A stretch of DNA of 64,000 nucleotides from Sphagnum compactum (GCA_965153455.1 OZ234500.1:11904001-11968000); one strand, 5' to 3'; positions 47,861 to 61,139 are shown, numbered from the stretch's first letter. A program made the numbers and translations. Notes: generated by a model not told the origin, from the letters alone.

Positions 47861-49289
47861 TAACAAATCTATCACTAATCATGAACCCCCTTACACAAAA
47901 CAACCCATATCCTCTTATTCCTTGACCAAATTGAATGTTTTTTGTAACATTGGAAGTGTTAAATAGAAGGTTACAAAATTTATTTTAACAACAAAAAAAG
48001 GAACAATGTGTAAGAAGTCGACTTCCTATGAAATCTTAAGTGTATGGTGGTAGGCCTATTTACCCTAGTTAACATTAAGTTACAATTTTGGATTTTGAGA
48101 TTAAGATATGGGGTTTGAAATTAGAGAAGGTTTTAAGTTTTTTCTTCAAAACATTTGAGACAAAATATCTATTAAATTGTAACTATAATTTTTATTACAT
48201 GGTGTTTAGGCTTCATTAAACTAAGGTTAACCATTTGAAGTTAATTAAATGTTTAATTAGAATGCAACTATAATGCACCATAGGTCAACCTGAAATTGTT
48301 TTTGAAAACATTGAAAACAAAATATCATAGTTTCAAATGTTGAGATAATTTTGTTGTTGTTGTTTTGTTGCATTTAGAGGACAAAAATGTTTTTCATATC
48401 TTTAATAATAGTTTTTTAGATCACTTAAAATGGATTAAAGATGAGAAAGATATGGGTTTGAAAATAAAGAGGGTTAGAGTTTTTTCTTCAAAAAAATTGA
48501 GACAAAATATCACAAATGTCCTCTTCTTTCTCTTCATGTTTTCTTCCTTGCTCCTTTGTTTTTGGTGTTTAAAGAAAATTTGTAATCCTTCAATTTGCAT
48601 TTCTAATGACATAAAGATCGTTATTGATTTGGTTAAAGAATGAAGAAAATATTAAAATTTGCAATGGTTCTTAGGCTTGTGTTCAATGTTGGGTGGTTTT
48701 AAGTACTTAATATCCAATTACTAATTAGATTAAAACAACAACTACCTTTAATAATTAACTAGTTTAGTCTACTTACTAATTATTGTAGATAATATTCATT
48801 AATAGGGAATAATCTTCATAAAAAGATTTAATTTATTGTAGTGAATTAAAAAATAAATAGAACTTTAATAATATTAATTATTCAAAGATTGCATTAACCA
48901 TAAAGATTGGAACAAATACATACATTAATATAATATTATTTTCAAATGTTAAATTGTAATTAATTCTAAGCTAGATTAGTTATATAATTTTAGTAATTAA
49001 TAATTAGTAGTTAATTCCTATTAATTAATTTAGCATACATGGTGCCTAAGTTTGGCTAAACTAGGGCTAACCATCTAAGGTTAATGAAATGTTTAATGTG
49101 ACACTTAAAGTACACTTAAGGCTAAACCATGAGGCACTTAAGCTAAATCTAACTAAACCATGCCTAAACCTTTGGTGCATGCCATGTGTGTAAGTACCTA
49201 GTATTTTAAGAAATAAATAATTAATTAATTCACAAGTCAAATTAATTAGTAAAATTTTTAATGTATTTAATTATTTGGTAATTACTTGT

Positions 49290-49314
49290 AATATATATAT
49301 ATATATATATATAT
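49290..49314. repeat. (TA)n microsatellite
   Basis: An uninterrupted run of about 12 TA units within AT-rich CACTA sequence. Confidence 0.85.
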
Positions 49315-49445
49315 TTAAAATACTGTTTTTACTTTTTAAAAAAACCTTTTAAAATTCTAGTGATCAACTAATTAAATAAAAATAATTAGGTTTTAAATTG
49401 ACTATCAAAAAAAAAATTAAGTAGTTGGTAATTCCTGAATATTAA

Positions 49446-50240
49446 CTATAAATTATTAAAATTTTAACTTATAAAATTAATTTGTAGATACTAAATTAAT
49501 TTAATGAATAATTAAATAGTTGGGCATTAGGTGATTGACTTTCAACTCTAATGGTTGGTTTTCCATGATTAATTTTGGATAATTGATTAGGCATAAAATG
49601 CACCCGACTTAACTTGAATATTACTTTAAAATCAAATTCTTGCAATAATAATAACCATCTAGCAATTCGGCCAGTGATTATTGGTTTGTTGACTAAATAT
49701 AATAAAGCTTGGTAGTCCACAAAAAATATGAAGCTATTTCCCAAAAGCTGATGCCTAAATTTTTCACATCATAAATCATTGTTAATACTTCTTTTTCAAT
49801 GGTTGTATAGTTTTTTTCTGCATTATTCATCAATCTATTAGCATAGTAAATTGGTTTATCAATAGTCTTATCTGGATTTTGACTTAACATGGCTCTAAAT
49901 GCAAAATTTGATGCATTAGTATGCACATGAAACTCTAAGTTCCAATCAAGTATGATAAATACAGGTAGGCATGTCATAGATGCTTTCATCTAATCCAGGG
50001 ACTTGGCACATGCCTCTATCCATAGAAATTTTTCATCCTTTTTTACTAATTTGCACATTGGTGTAGCCTTACTAGCAAAATCTCGAAACTAGCGTCGATA
50101 AAAACTAGTTGTTCATAGGAATTGTTTTATTTCCATTACATTGGTAGGTGCTAGCATATTGGTAATTGTTATAATCTTCTGTGGATCTACTAGCAATCCG
50201 TCATGACACACTATGTGTCCTAGTAATACACTCCCAATAG
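49446..50240 (-). pseudogene. pol: Ty3/gypsy RT C-terminus and RNase H fragment
   Basis: Reading down the minus strand: RT thumb block LLGHIVCHDGLLVDPQKI (about 50,180-50,235), FRDFASKATPMCKLVKKDEK, then RNase H with YYANRLMNNAEKNYTTIEKE, FFVDYQALLYLVNKP and RIARWLLLLQEFDFKV, ending VESQSPNAQLF near 49,510. It stops at 49,446, exactly at the CACTA breakpoint. Position 50,240 marks the loss of RT sequence at the other end. Integrase is absent next to it but present at 35,915 onward. Stops and frame changes inactivate it. Confidence 0.75.
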
Positions 50241-50303
50241 AAGGGGGTATGCCAATACTCCAAGCCAAGACCCTTCTTGTTACATACCCCAAGTTAGAAC
50301 CAA

Positions 50304-51060
50304 TGTTACCATGGCTTTATGGATGACCATTGTGAATGTATTATTTTGTACACATAGAAATACATAGTAAATTAGATGCCCATTCCCAATACTCATTGTC
50401 ATTGACCTTAAGCTACCAAGGGCCCAAGACAAAACCATGCAAGGTGTAGGACATGACATTAGCAAGGTTTGCAAGATGTCCAAGGCCGCTATCCAAGGGA
50501 ATCTTATGGGGTTTGCCCCCAAGCCCAAGCTAATATTCCATGTCATGGGACCCTAGGACAAGGAATATTCTATTTAAAAACCCAAGCCCAAGCCCATTCA
50601 TTTCATGGCCTCTTTGGCACATAGTGGCTTGGGGTCATGGGGTGTCATGGGGTTGGGACAAGAAAACTTTTTGGCCCCACTCCTTACATGGCCTCTTTGG
50701 AATTCAGGAGTGGGCAATCCAGAATCAAATTTCATAATGTTATCATGCCTTAATGGATGACCATTGTGGATGTATAATTTCATACATGTATAAATATGGA
50801 ATAAAATTATATGTTCGTTCCCAATATTTGTTCCCATTGACCCCAGGTTACCAAAGGCCCAAGACAAAACCATGCAGAGTGTAAGACATGACATTTACAT
50901 AATTTGTAAGATGTCTAGCCCCATGTCCAAGGGAATCTTATGGGGTTTGCCCTCGAGCCCAAGCCAATAGTCTTGGGACCCCAGGACAAAGAATATTCTA
51001 CTCGAAACCTCAAGCCCAAGCCCACTCCTTACATGGCCTAATTGGAATTCTGTAACTGTA
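50304..51060. repeat. Direct repeat, ~435-bp unit, two diverged copies
   Basis: Copy 1 (about 50,304-50,635) and copy 2 (about 50,741-51,055) share ggatgaccattgtg, ggcccaagacaaaaccatgc, aagggaatcttatggggttt, gccc..gagcccaagcc, gggaccc.aggacaa.gaat and cccaagcccactcc. The phrase catggcctctttgg recurs near each end. Confidence 0.7.
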
Positions 51061-54000
51061 AAGCCTAATAGTCAATATAGTGGAAGGCCTGCTCCCCAGG
51101 GCCTCCCTAATTTGACAGGGTAGGGATGGCCAGCGCGTGCAGGCCGGGCCAGGCCTTCCCCAGCGTGAAGTAGGAAAAGTTTTTCATTTGAATGTAAATG
51201 GCCGCAGGTCTTTTCATTTGATGAAAGCACCTTCAGTGCAGGAAGGTGCTCCACAAAGAAGCAAACAAAACTTTGGAGTGCTTTGCAACTTTCAACTGCC
51301 TAATTCATTAAATATCTTAAAAATCAGTACGATTCTTTTCCAACTGGAGTTTTAATGGCCAATTTTAATTTGTTCTTTACAGCAGCAAGAAATGCAGGAT
51401 GGGCATAGGGTCCCTGCACTTTAGGCACCATGTACTTCTTAAGGTGCTTTCCATCCCAGATCTGCCGGTTCCTATTTCTCTTTTTCTCCATGCTTTGTTG
51501 ACAAAATGATATTGTCATAGATGATGTTACATAACTGGTATTCGCGCGACTTGCTAGCACCCAGTGGGTGGCTGCAGCCTGGTTCGAACCGCAACTCGTC
51601 TGCTCTATTTCCACTTGCACGGGAGTGGCTGAGCCCTATAACTCACAGCTACTACATCCAGTCACAGGGCATAAATCACACAAAAAAAGGCTTTCAAAAC
51701 CTTATTATATTTGATAACCAGCTTCAGGTTATCACATAATAATCTTGGCAGCTGGGTTATATGTGGTAACCTGCGGCCTCTTGCCATTCACCTAATCCAT
51801 AAGGGCTTGAGCATTCTATGCAGTCAGGACCACTGGTTAGGGTTACTGGGTTTATTTGAATACCTGCAAGTGTGAATATTGAATTATGATTTCATCTTTC
51901 AAGGATAGTCAGGTCCTTGACCAACTCCTGGTTTACATGACTATTTTTTAAATACACATCATTCACATGTCAATATTTGTACTATTGGGAGTGATAGTTG
52001 TATATTTCTCAACACTATAGAGATAATTGTAAAATGAAGGAAACACAACATCAGTATTCTGAGTTTGGTCATTAAGGGAAGAATTTTTTTTAACAATAAA
52101 AAATATATTGCATGTACATGAGGAATGAAATTGAGATTATCACAAAATTTAGTGTAATCAAAGTTACACACACCCCCCCCCCCCCCCCCCCCCTCGCCTT
52201 TTTTTAAGAGTGCGTTGGTTAGTGTTGTCCTCGTTATTGCCATAATTACTTTGAATCCCATGCATTAGATAATATGGTATTGAGTTCTAGCCTTGATTCA
52301 CTATAATTTCTTCACTTTGTGGATAGCAAGGTTGAAGGTTGAAATAGAAGGTAGGGGGTAAAGACAAGGCCCAAAGCTAAGGTCACTTTACAAATTTCTT
52401 TAATATCAACATTGAATTGGAATATTATAATTGTATTCTGAAGTTGCAAATATATGAAAAATTCATGTTTGCAACATTTTTTTTTTTGGAAAATTTTGTT
52501 CATGTTGCAAAAAGTCTTTTCAGAAAGAAATATTTTGTCACAAATTCTTTATTTTTTGGAAAGGAATTGCCCAGAAATAAATTTTGTATTAAAAAAATCA
52601 CCAAAAAACAGCCAAAATCACCACAATTGCCTACAACATGAAAGGGTGCTTAAAATTTTCTACTTTCCTACTTTGAATAGTACCAAAATTGACTAAATAT
52701 ACTTATAAATGACCACCACTTGAGCAAAAAAAAAGATGCACATTGGTAATGAGTTTATAAAATCGACAAACCTTTACAAAATGTAAAAACCCACCCAAAA
52801 TCATGAACTGACCTCCTCTATCAAAAGGGGATCTTCTCGATTTAAGGGTCTTCCTAACAAACTACAACATCCCACCAAAGTCATTACATAACCAACAATA
52901 CTGAAAGATGACTAAAAATGTGATTCATATCACATTTATAATGAAAGTTTGCTCAATTTTCCTAGAAAGGGGAAAGGAAGGTTACCCCTTTTCGACATCT
53001 TCCTATGGATGATTGCCATTTAGGCTGCATAAAAATATTCTTTAAAAAGAACATTTCATCTTGCATCTATAAGATCTTCTAACATCCATTTTTCAATAGT
53101 CTGTGTGTAAGGACCATGTATATGTTTAGGTTCATGATAATGTTAGCACCATGTTTTATGTATATAGGAGAAGCCCCTTTCTCATTAAGAAATGAGGAAT
53201 TCTTTTATGGTTTAAAAAATGTTTCTCTTGTAAATCAATGGCTTTGATGGCACTTGTTGCAAAATTTTCTTTATTTAAGATTTTTTGAAATTATTTTTTT
53301 TGTATTTGCTCAAGATCTTGCATTTTAGATAAGTAATTTTAAAATTTTGAATAATATCTAGAAGTTATGATCATTTTCAATTTTGGTAATTTTTGGATTT
53401 GACAAAAGATATCACAAAAATATTCTCACAAAAACCAAAAGTGAATAACTAGATTGAAATGTTCAATTTTTTTAAAATCACATTATGAAAGAAAGAAATG
53501 TTTCAATAAAGTGAGAATGAGTTGTAAAGAAAAGAAAAAGGGTGGAGTTGTTCTACAGGCAAATCTTATGCAAGATTGTCTTACATGGAAAAGGCCATGA
53601 TTCTACACTTTAGGGCACTTGCATTTGTATTGGAAAATAAATTCCCAATTCAAATGGCCTGTGCCATTGGCCCAATTGTGAACCCATTACAAAGTAGGGA
53701 AACTCAACATGTGAACATAGTTTTGCAATGTATGTATTGATCTTTTGAACAGTCAAATATGAAAGGAAATCATGCGTGAATTGAATGGTAAGCCTTCAAG
53801 TGTTACCACCTTATATACTGATTATTCATTCCAAAACCTGGCTTTTTGGAATTTATTTGAAATGTCAGGGGCAGAAATCACTTTTAAATCAATATCTCCC
53901 ACATTCTAAATCCAAATATTACCAAATAAATTCCATTAAGTCCCGCTCATCAAGATCTTTCCAACAACACCAAAGGCACATTCCAATTCCTCCAAAATTT

Positions 54001-54220
54001 TCAGCTACATTTAATCTAATTTTCAGTGAAGAAATCATTCAATATTCAGGAACTTCTACACCACAAGCCCAAATGCCATGAAACCAAGCCAATGCACCCC
54101 TCCTCCTCAAGAGCTTTCCAAAGAGACCAAGAACGCAGTTTGAAGCATCCCGGTTTGGTGGATCTCATCAGTACAAACTAAAACAAACATTGAATTACCT
54201 TGCTTCATGGATAGATGCTA
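51061..54220. other. Intergenic DNA with one GC-rich island and possible tRNA-like promoter
   Basis: 51,065-51,650 is GC-rich. The minus strand there holds a short basic frame (51,491-51,324, MEKKRNRNRQIWDGKHLKKY) of unknown meaning. A B-box-like GGTTCGAACC is at 51,582-51,591. A poly-C run (about 24 C) lies at 52,170-52,193. Part of the dispersed repeat family lies at 52,990-53,045. No recognised gene. Confidence 0.35.
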
Positions 54221-54221
54221 C

Positions 54222-54360
54222 ACACACTTGTGTGGGAAAAGCAATTGCAAGTTCAATATGATGGTTGTGTGCACTTGTATGGGAAAAGAAATTCTTAGTT
54301 CAATATAATGGTTGCTTGAACTTATATGGGAAAAAAACTCCAATTTGATTATGATGGGGT
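54222..54360. repeat. Tandem repeat, ~47-bp unit, three copies
   Basis: The phrase cacttgtatgggaaaag recurs at about 54,224, 54,271 and 54,318, followed by gttcaatatgatggttg-like sequence. Confidence 0.65.
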
Positions 54361-57300
54361 GAAGCCCATGGCAAGGCGATGTTGGACACTATTTCCCATT
54401 CAATTTTGGGTTTTCATTAAATCAAGCAATAGAAAACAATTGTATTTTGAACAAAAGGTTGACATTGCCAAAATTAATATTGATACATCTTTATAATTTT
54501 GTATGAATACCCATGCACTTCACTTAAAACATATGAGTTCTTAATATTAGTGTTGTTACGTAAGATTTATGGTTTTAAAAGTGCTCATGTGGTTTCTTTC
54601 AAGGTTTTTTTTTTTTGAAAAACTTGATGTGTTTTCAAATTTCAATCAATCGGGTGTAATGATTTAAAAGTTATCTCTGTGTTTGCTTTTCATTCCATTT
54701 ATTTTGTAACCTTTTCCTCCTTACTCCATTTTCTTCTTGCTTTCTTGTTCTTCCAACTTTACATTTCGTATTGAATTAATATTATGACAATTGAAGGTGA
54801 GATTTTAATAAAGTTTTAAGGTTTTTAATAGGTATCGTGCATTTACATTTTACTTGATTTCTCATTAATTAAAAAAATTATTATGTGACTATCTTTGTTG
54901 TTTTCTTTTTTCTTTCCGTTTTCAACTTGATATGTTTTCTTCTTTTTTATTGTACATTGATTGAATGTGCGATTTTAGTGAATTGAACGTTAGGGTTAAA
55001 AAGGAATTTTTGTGTTTGATTTTATTTCATTAAATAAATTGTTGTTAAAATTTGTTTTTTCATTACTTGTTTTTCCATCATGGTTGAAGGAGGTGGAAGT
55101 GGAAATGGAAGGAGAACTAGAATGAGAGGTAAGGTGATAAAATTTATGAGTGAAGATGAAAATAAGGCAAGGAACTTGAAATTAAGGAGAGAGAATGAGA
55201 GAAATGCACAAGCCAATGCTTTAATTCTAAAGAAGTCACACATGGGATGCCAAACCAGTTGCTAGGAATTGTAATTTATTCATCTAAAGTAGTAAATGGT
55301 AAGTGTATTCCTTTCAATGGTTGTAATTCATTATAAAGAATACATCATTTTATCTAACATCAATTTTTTCAGTTTCCATTGTTTTTTTCAAAAAGTCAAA
55401 ATTATGTGGGAAACAATGTCAAATGTGGGGGGTATTCCCAAAATACAAGGTTTGACTTAACTTCTGGCTATGTTTTAAACTCCTTGTTTTGGGAATGTTC
55501 CCATGTCCTTGGGTTTTTACCCCATATTTTTTTATTCATCTTTGTTGGTTTTATTAATTTGGCAAATACTCAATTAATTGTTATCATGTTATCAATACTT
55601 GGTGTCCCATGTAATTACACTATTACAATTCATTGTTTTTGAAAAAATTCAAATTGATTAACAAATCTTTTTTTATTAATGGACATGTATATTTTGCATA
55701 AAAGCTCGAGGTTTGAATGAGTGGTGAATTGGATAAAAAATGATCTATTTAATTATTCTTAAATTAAACATTTATTCAAGCTGGACAAAAAAATGACCAC
55801 TTTGGTCAAAATGGCTAATGGCTTTTATTCAACCAAAACGTTTAATCGAAGTTGGACAAAACAAAATGACGTCCTTAATTAAAATGGACAATGGTGTTTT
55901 AGTTAAATGGAACATCTTATGTTAACTAATAGGCACAAATGATTTCAAACTAAGCTAAGCAATAACCTAAATTTACCTACATACTAATTTATTTACCTAC
56001 CTACCTACCTCCCTCCTAAACCTACTGCCTATGACCTACTTACCTACCTACTTCATTATTCCCGCCTACCATCCTACAAACCTATTTACATACCAACTTC
56101 TTAAACCTACCTCCTACAACATACTTATTTACTTACCAATTCATTTACCTACCACTATTACAAATTAAAGTTTTTAAGAGGTTCAAGTTGATTAATTTAT
56201 CATTTTTTATTAATGGACATGTACATTTTGACTAAAAGCCAAGGGCTTGAATGACATATTTTTTGACCGATCAATTTGATTGGGTGAAAGCATGATAAAG
56301 TATGCCAATGAGGGATATTTTTTTGTGTGTGGAAAGTATCCATAAATTAAGCTTTAATACATTGAACTCATTAATGTTTTCTGTTTTAATGATCAATAAG
56401 AGGAAATTCTTTGATTTCATTGCATAATATTAAAAGATTGCATGTTTTAATATGGATTTAAATATATATTTAAAAAATACAAATACAAGAAAGTATGTGT
56501 CCCACTTTTGAACAAATATATGAAAATGTGATGAAAGTACAATTGTAATTGGGTTTTTTATACTTTCAAATGGATAAAGCACTAATATGTATCAATGTGT
56601 TTTAATTTTTTTCATATTATAGTCATAATCTATTAAAGTTTTCATATAAAAGTATTTGAAAACCTAATTAGTTTATAACATATTTTTCAACCATTTTTTG
56701 TATATTAAAATTATTCAAAATTTATATGTAATTAACCACAAATTCAATGGAATGCACCATTGCCTCATAATGAAAGTTAAAGAAGTTTTGATTAGGTTTT
56801 TCCATGTTTATGCCAAAAATGTGATTGTGACTACATGATGAATACTTTTTTCAGAATACTTTACCATGCTTTCACCTGACTACAATGGTTTATTTGACTA
56901 AATACACATAGTCAAATTGTACAACTTTAATCAAAATGGCCAATGATTTGCTACCCTATGCATCTACCAAGAACCGACCCACTTATTTACCTAACTAATT
57001 ATTTACACACTTGTTACCCACCCACCCATGTACCTACTACTTACCTACCTACCTACCTATATTTTTTCACCTTCCTACAACCTATTTACCTTCAAGAGGT
57101 GACACCATCATTGTATGGGTTAACCAAGGAACAAGATGCCACCAATGCAAGGAAAGTGTGTTGGTGGGTGGCCCTAGAACTTTTTTTTATTTGCAACAAA
57201 TTAAGAATTGGAATTTCCCTTCAATGAATGGCCAAACAACACTAAACAACTTTGAAGACTTTTGAAGCATATTCAATGCGCAAATTGGCAAATGGCATAT

Positions 57301-58140
57301 GGGGTGAAGATTGGGATGCAAAATGTTTTGTGAACAATTCAACCAAAATGTTGTCTAGGAAAGTGGTCCATGACATATATGAACTGAAACTAAAGGCACA
57401 AAGAATTATTCAAAACATTGAATAGGCCTCCATATAATTGGACTGCACTTGATGAATGTTATTGAAAGCAGCCATAGATAGTTTGTAATTAATGCATATG
57501 AAATTTGGTGCAATTTGCATGATCTTTCAAAAATGACATGTTTTGGATTTGCAAACTTTTTTAACCCAATTTTGTCAAGGAATCATGTTCTCATGTGTAA
57601 TCATATTCAAAATTTGTGAATCCATCTTGTTTACACATTTGAAATTTGTGGATCTACGCTTTAGAATGATGATATCTTTCTTGTAAACATAAAATACAAT
57701 GATCATTTACACAAGTATTGCCCATCTATCATGTATATTTTTCAATTATGGATTATTAGACTTCCCATTAATACTGTGCTTTAATAAAAGTTCCCATAAT
57801 AATTGATATACATCAAATAATGAAAAAAAAATAGAAATTGATTTGAAGCAATGTTTTTTAGTGCGAATACAAGACATTCACTCTTTAAACTTTTGTTTCG
57901 GTTTTCATTTTTTTTCTCAATTGTGGGGACTTATATTGTACCCAAACTAAATTCCATTAATTTTGTTGAAATTATTGTTGAAAGTAAAAAAAAGTAAAAA
58001 AAAAATTTTGGACCAAAAACAAATTTCAGATGATAAAAAAAACTAGATAAACACTCAAACAACCCTTGTTGTCCATATATAATACCTATTTAATATATAA
58101 AAATGTTTGATTATCATTCTATCCAATGACCAATCATGTT
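54361..58140. other. AT-rich intergenic DNA with CCTA-rich patches
   Basis: CCTA-rich patches at 55,970-56,160 and 56,970-57,085 resemble those in the CACTA elements and at 7 kb. A short open frame at 55,080-55,265 (MVEGGGSGNGRRTRMRGK, then ENERNAQANALILKK) is charged but unrecognised. Otherwise nothing was seen. Confidence 0.35.
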
Positions 58141-58670
58141 GAATCGAAAAAAATGGCAACCCAAAATGGTAGTTGGTGATGGAAAAGCTAACAACCAAAA
58201 ATCGGTGATGGAAAATGTGGCTTTTGAAAAGTGGGCGACTGAAAAGTTAACGATTGAAAATGTGGCAATCAAAAACTTGGTGCCTTAAAATGTTTGATGA
58301 CCAAAAACGTGGTGACCAAAAAACTAGCAATCGAAAATGTGGTGATTAAAAAATGGGTGACTGAAAAGTTAACAAATGAAAATGTGGTGATTGAAAGCTT
58401 AGTGACCAAAAATATGGCGACAAAAACCTATGGTGACCAAAAATGTGACAATGGAAATCTATGGTGACCAAAAACATGGCAATCAAAACTTGTGGCAACT
58501 GAAACCTATGGTGACCAAGAACCTAATGATCAAAAACCTAGCAACGGAGACTTGTGACCAAAACTTTGGCAATAGAAACATGTGGCAATTAAATTTTTGG
58601 CAATCGAATTCTTGTGGTGACTAAAAGATGTTTCAATCACCACAAAGTTTATAACGATAAAAATGACTGT
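58141..58670. repeat. Degenerate minisatellite, ~20-bp unit
   Basis: About 25 variants of GGTGACCAAAAAC / GGCAATCAAAACTTGT / GTGATTGAAAATGT follow one another. The unit is roughly G-T-G-G-(t/c)-(g/a)-A-(c/t)-(c/t)-(a/g)-AAAA. It is asymmetric: purine-rich, with GTGG on the plus strand. Open frames across it are by-products. Confidence 0.75.
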
Positions 58671-60069
58671 AGTTTTGGTTGCCTGTATGCCTACTCTGGG
58701 TAGCCCAAAATGGCCTTTGACCTAGGCTAACCCTATATTGACATGATGTAGGGTTACATCTATGTCCAAATGTGTCTGTCGTGTCGTGATAGATGCACGA
58801 ACATGGTGACAACCCTAACTTTATCTTTTGGTAAAAGATGATAAGTCCACCATTAGTAATTTTGATGCCCCTCAGTTGTTAAGTAACTTAAGGATTTGTA
58901 ATCTAAATAGCTTTTAAGGTAATTTGGTTCATTTGAAGTGGCATTTGGTATCTGGTTTGTGAACAAGACTAATGCATAAATCTATTTATATAATGTGCAT
59001 AATTAGAATGGAAGGCAAAATATATTGGGTAAATTTTTTATTACAAATGTAATTGATGTAATTCCAACCTACATGCAATAATTACATGGTACTTATGCCA
59101 CACAAACTTAATTTCCTTATTAATTAGATTTTAAATAATTAAAGTTAATAGGTAGTAATATCATAATATTATTACATAGCTTAGGCTAGGGTATTTATAG
59201 GTTAGCTAGTGCAACCTACTAACCATAAATATTTTAACATAATTAATAACACTATAATAAAATTAACAAAGTAGTTATTGAATAATGATACTAATAATAA
59301 TAATAGTTTATCCATAGTTTATTTAACCTTTTTAGTTAATTTAGCCATGGTTACTTTAACCTAGGTTTGTTTAATGATAATTTATTTAGGATTTTAGTTA
59401 CTTTATTTGTGATTAATTTCACTAGGAGAAAAAGGCCATTTTCTAACCCACCAATTTTCGATTGCATGTTGGGCTCAACTTGCCCTTGACTGCATAATTA
59501 TATTTATTTCAACAAATTCCACATGGCCCGCTTCACACCTTAGCTTAGTTGACATTTCAACTAGGTTGGTAAGTGTATGGCATTGACAATCGTTACCAAT
59601 TGACCATTGATTTTTATTTTAATTAATAAATTCATAGTCGAGCTATAGTGGAAAGAACCACTTTCACAAATTGTTAAGCTTTATCATGTCGATCGTTTCA
59701 CTATTTTGGTTAGATTTATTTATGGATGGATGATAATGTTGGAAATTTTGATGGATGAAATAATGTTTGTGTTTTCCACTATAGTTCAACTTTGATTTGA
59801 CTTTAGGTTCAACTTAATTGTCATTTTTTTACAACTTTGCTGTGACTAGTTTCCAATTTTGGTAATTTCAGAACCCCTTAATCTTGAAGTCAATAACTTC
59901 CATTACATTGCACCTTGCCACTAGAAACCTTAAGTTTGTTGGAAATTTTTTTGTTTCATGGTGTCAAGATGTGATAAAATATCAAAAGTGCAAAAACACA
60001 AACACTTTCGTCTAAATTCATTGGGCATGGTATTGGAGTGGTTAAAAAAGTGTGAAACATTGACATGTC

Positions 60070-60475
60070 CTTGCTTATTGAAACAAATGTCTACCTCCTA
60101 GAATTTCTTCCTTGGAATTGTCTTTCAAAGCTAAGTTGCCTTGATTCACTGAATAATAGTGATTCCTCCCTAAAGAAGAGTATTGCACCAACATTACTTG
60201 GAGTGGTTGGTGCATTTGGCATTGCCCTTCGTGCATCCAACACACTTCCATACTCATTTGTGCTAATCTATTCCCCATAGCTGTCTAGGAACATGTGCTT
60301 GTTTTGTGGCTCCTTATGCAATATAACTTGTCACCATGGGTTGGAAGAATCATCGGAATAGAAAACTTGTTGGACTTGTCATGGGAAGACAAATAGTTCA
60401 TTGCCATTCACTAACATATGTCGAAAGTTGGCCATTAAAAATTTGGTTTCATCTCGTTTATAAATTGGATTACCC
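60070..60475 (-). pseudogene. CACTA transposase (TnpD-type) C-terminal remnant, copy B
   Basis: The minus strand reads NWGNPIYKRDETKFLM, MLVNGNELFVFP, a stop, then QVQQVFYSDDSSNPW, QVILHKEPQNKHMFLDSYGE, a stop, STNEYGSVLDARRAMPNAP and TTPSNVGAILFFREE. This block order is typical of the C-terminal end of plant CACTA transposases. In-frame stops near 60,393, 60,350 and 60,280 and the missing catalytic part make it dead. It sits about 650 bp from the 59,420 terminus, as expected for the 3' end of the gene. Confidence 0.65.
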
Positions 60476-61139
60476 CAATTATATAATTATGGTTAATAAC
60501 TAGTAAATATTAATATTTAGGAATTACAAACTAATTAATAATTTATTTTGTTAAATAGTCAACCTAATTATTTTTTTATTTAATTACTTGATCATTAGAA
60601 TTTTAAAACGTTTAAAAAAAAGTAAAAATAATAGTTAAAAAATAATAATAAATAGAGAATTATACTATTCTATAAATAATTTCCAAATAATTAAATACAT
60701 TAAAATTTTACTAATTAATTTGATTTGTGAATTAATTAATTAATTAAATACTAATTAAATATTTCTTGAGATACTAGGTACTTACATTCATGGCATGCAC
60801 CAAAGGTTTAGGCATGGCCTAGCTAAGTCTACTTCATGGCTGAACCTTAAATGTATCTTAGGTGTCATATTAGAAATTTAATTAACTTTAGACTATTAAT
60901 CCTAATTTAGCCAAGCTTAGGCATCATGTATGGTAAATTAATAGGAATTAACTACTAATTATTCGCCTAAATTAGGATCATATTATAATATTATTAATTA
61001 TTAAAAACTTTAAAATATAACTAGCCTAGCTTAGAACTAATTACAATTTAACATTTGAAAATAATATTATATTAATGTATGTATGTATTTATATTCATAT
61101 TAATTTTGAGATTAAATTATTTTGTCATTGTTTAGTTAC

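Larger units (their letters stand above)
46301..49445 (+). mobile_element. CACTA element, 5' half, inverted and displaced
   Basis: It begins CACTAGAAGAGAAATTGGGG at 46,301 with AAA before it. It runs as the reverse complement of 60,510-62,953 of the complete CACTA copy: the block gttttcaactatggttt, the TAGG/CCTA-rich patch (46,780-46,860), the ~195-bp tandem array, and the final ggtaattcctgaatattaa. Homology ends exactly at 49,445. It is about 700 bp longer than its counterpart, partly because of extra sequence at 47.9-48.7 kb where array-like units appear in the opposite direction. Confidence 0.8.
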
